From: Candidatus Eisenbergiella pullistercoris
GTDB taxonomy: Bacteria; Bacillota; Clostridia; Lachnospirales; Lachnospiraceae
Length of the DNA stretch: 43,842 nucleotides
Direction: 5' to 3'
Assembly (NCBI GenBank): GCA_019115665.1
Contig: DXDD01000171.1
Coordinates: 1-43,842, forward strand
Part shown: positions 43,588 through 43,842 of the stretch, one piece after another
Layout of the letters: every line of letters starts with the position of its first letter
Numbering within the stretch: the first letter of the stretch is position 1
Notes under the pieces: model-generated
Databases searched by the model: none
What the model was told of the DNA's origin: nothing
Seen by the model: the letters and a program-made list of their open reading frames with translations, nothing else
Made by a program: the position numbers and the translations under genes

Positions 43588-43797
43588 TCAGTTCCATGAA
43601 AGCTGCAGCTCCTTTTTCCGTGCGGCACAATCAGAAAGATACAGATTGATCAGTGTCTGATAAGGCACACCTGTTGCCTCCGCCTGCCTTTTAAAATAAT
43701 CAATCGTATCCACATCCAGATTGATCGTTATCTGCTTTTTCAGCTTCTTTACATAAGGATTTCTCCGTCCATTTGAAAAATCATATTCTTCTTTCAT
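43588..43797 (-). CDS. BrnA/CopG-like antitoxin
   Basis: A 69-residue basic, ribbon-helix-helix-like protein. KKQITINLDVDTIDYFKRQA followed by GVPYQTLINLYL is typical of BrnA-like antitoxins of type II toxin-antitoxin pairs; it would bind its toxin and its own promoter. In BrnT/BrnA systems the toxin gene comes first. Here the upstream side (43798-43842) is cut by the window edge, with an open frame that overlaps this start, so a toxin may lie just outside. A GGAG-type site precedes the ATG. Confidence 0.75.
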   Translation of the reverse strand: MKEEYDFSNGRRNPYVKKLKKQITINLDVDTIDYFKRQAEATGVPYQTLINLYLSDCAARKKELQLSWN

Positions 43798-43842
43798 AAT
43801 TCTTCTCCGCCTTTCCGCTGTCAGCAGTGCATTCTTTCAGTC

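Overview
The window looks like a chromosomal segment of a fairly GC-rich Clostridia member, most likely Lachnospiraceae. I base this on protein resemblance from memory, not on a search. The indicators are a CBS-containing GuaB, an FtsH with a short partner gene, a YtvI-like membrane protein, a DUF2087 regulator, a CD3324-type HTH protein, a tryptophan T-box, an AAA-ATPase/PD-(D/E)XK protein and decayed Rpn-type nuclease genes. No phage, plasmid, rRNA or CRISPR content is seen. Promoters are sigma-A type and most genes have strong AGGAGG-like ribosome binding sites.

Layout. 1-190: tRNA-Leu(UAG) with a consensus promoter. 190-10052 (minus strand): nfo, a broken AlbA_2/ATPase-type regulator, ftsH with a coiled-coil partner, a TetR regulator with an unknown partner, guaB, a URO-D family protein and trmO flanked by two minisatellites. 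10858-13506 (plus): a calcium-type P-ATPase. 13671-15124 (minus): an aldo/keto reductase and an acetyltransferase. 15138-15941: a repeat-rich non-coding block. 15942-24154 (plus): an AAA/PD-(D/E)XK protein, a damaged UvrA-like gene, a LysR regulator, a three-gene ABC-2 exporter (one permease frameshifted) and a metF-like gene. 24202-30334 (minus): a zinc alcohol dehydrogenase, a frameshifted double acetyltransferase, a DUF2087 regulator, trpB2 under a Trp T-box, and an MBL-fold hydrolase. 30520-31593 (plus): a YtvI/AI-2E family membrane protein.

31866-43842 holds the most interesting locus. A LacI-type regulator, a GH51 alpha-L-arabinofuranosidase and a GH127 beta-L-arabinofuranosidase form one operon. 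Divergent from it is a glycyl-radical activase and an unusually short glycyl radical enzyme. The activase promoter is a perfect TTGACA-17-TATAAT followed at once by an 18-bp perfect palindrome, a good candidate LacI operator. This suggests the radical enzyme is co-regulated with arabinofuranoside breakdown; its substrate is unknown. The locus is bracketed by three deletion-damaged Rpn-type genes. Two of them share about 415 bp of nearly identical sequence.

A second theme is structured repeats. Six 37-38-bp TACGGTTA/TAACCGTA inverted-repeat units lie in tandem at 15392-15700, and their conserved tail recurs at 32482. Two nested-hairpin elements (4934 and 15138) each end exactly two bases before the Shine-Dalgarno of a minus-strand gene and show compensatory changes. 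There are also two minisatellites around trmO and many long hairpins. A third theme is gene decay: AlbA_2, uvrA-like, an ABC permease, the double GNAT, an ABC-F start and the Rpn copies are all broken by small indels or internal deletions.
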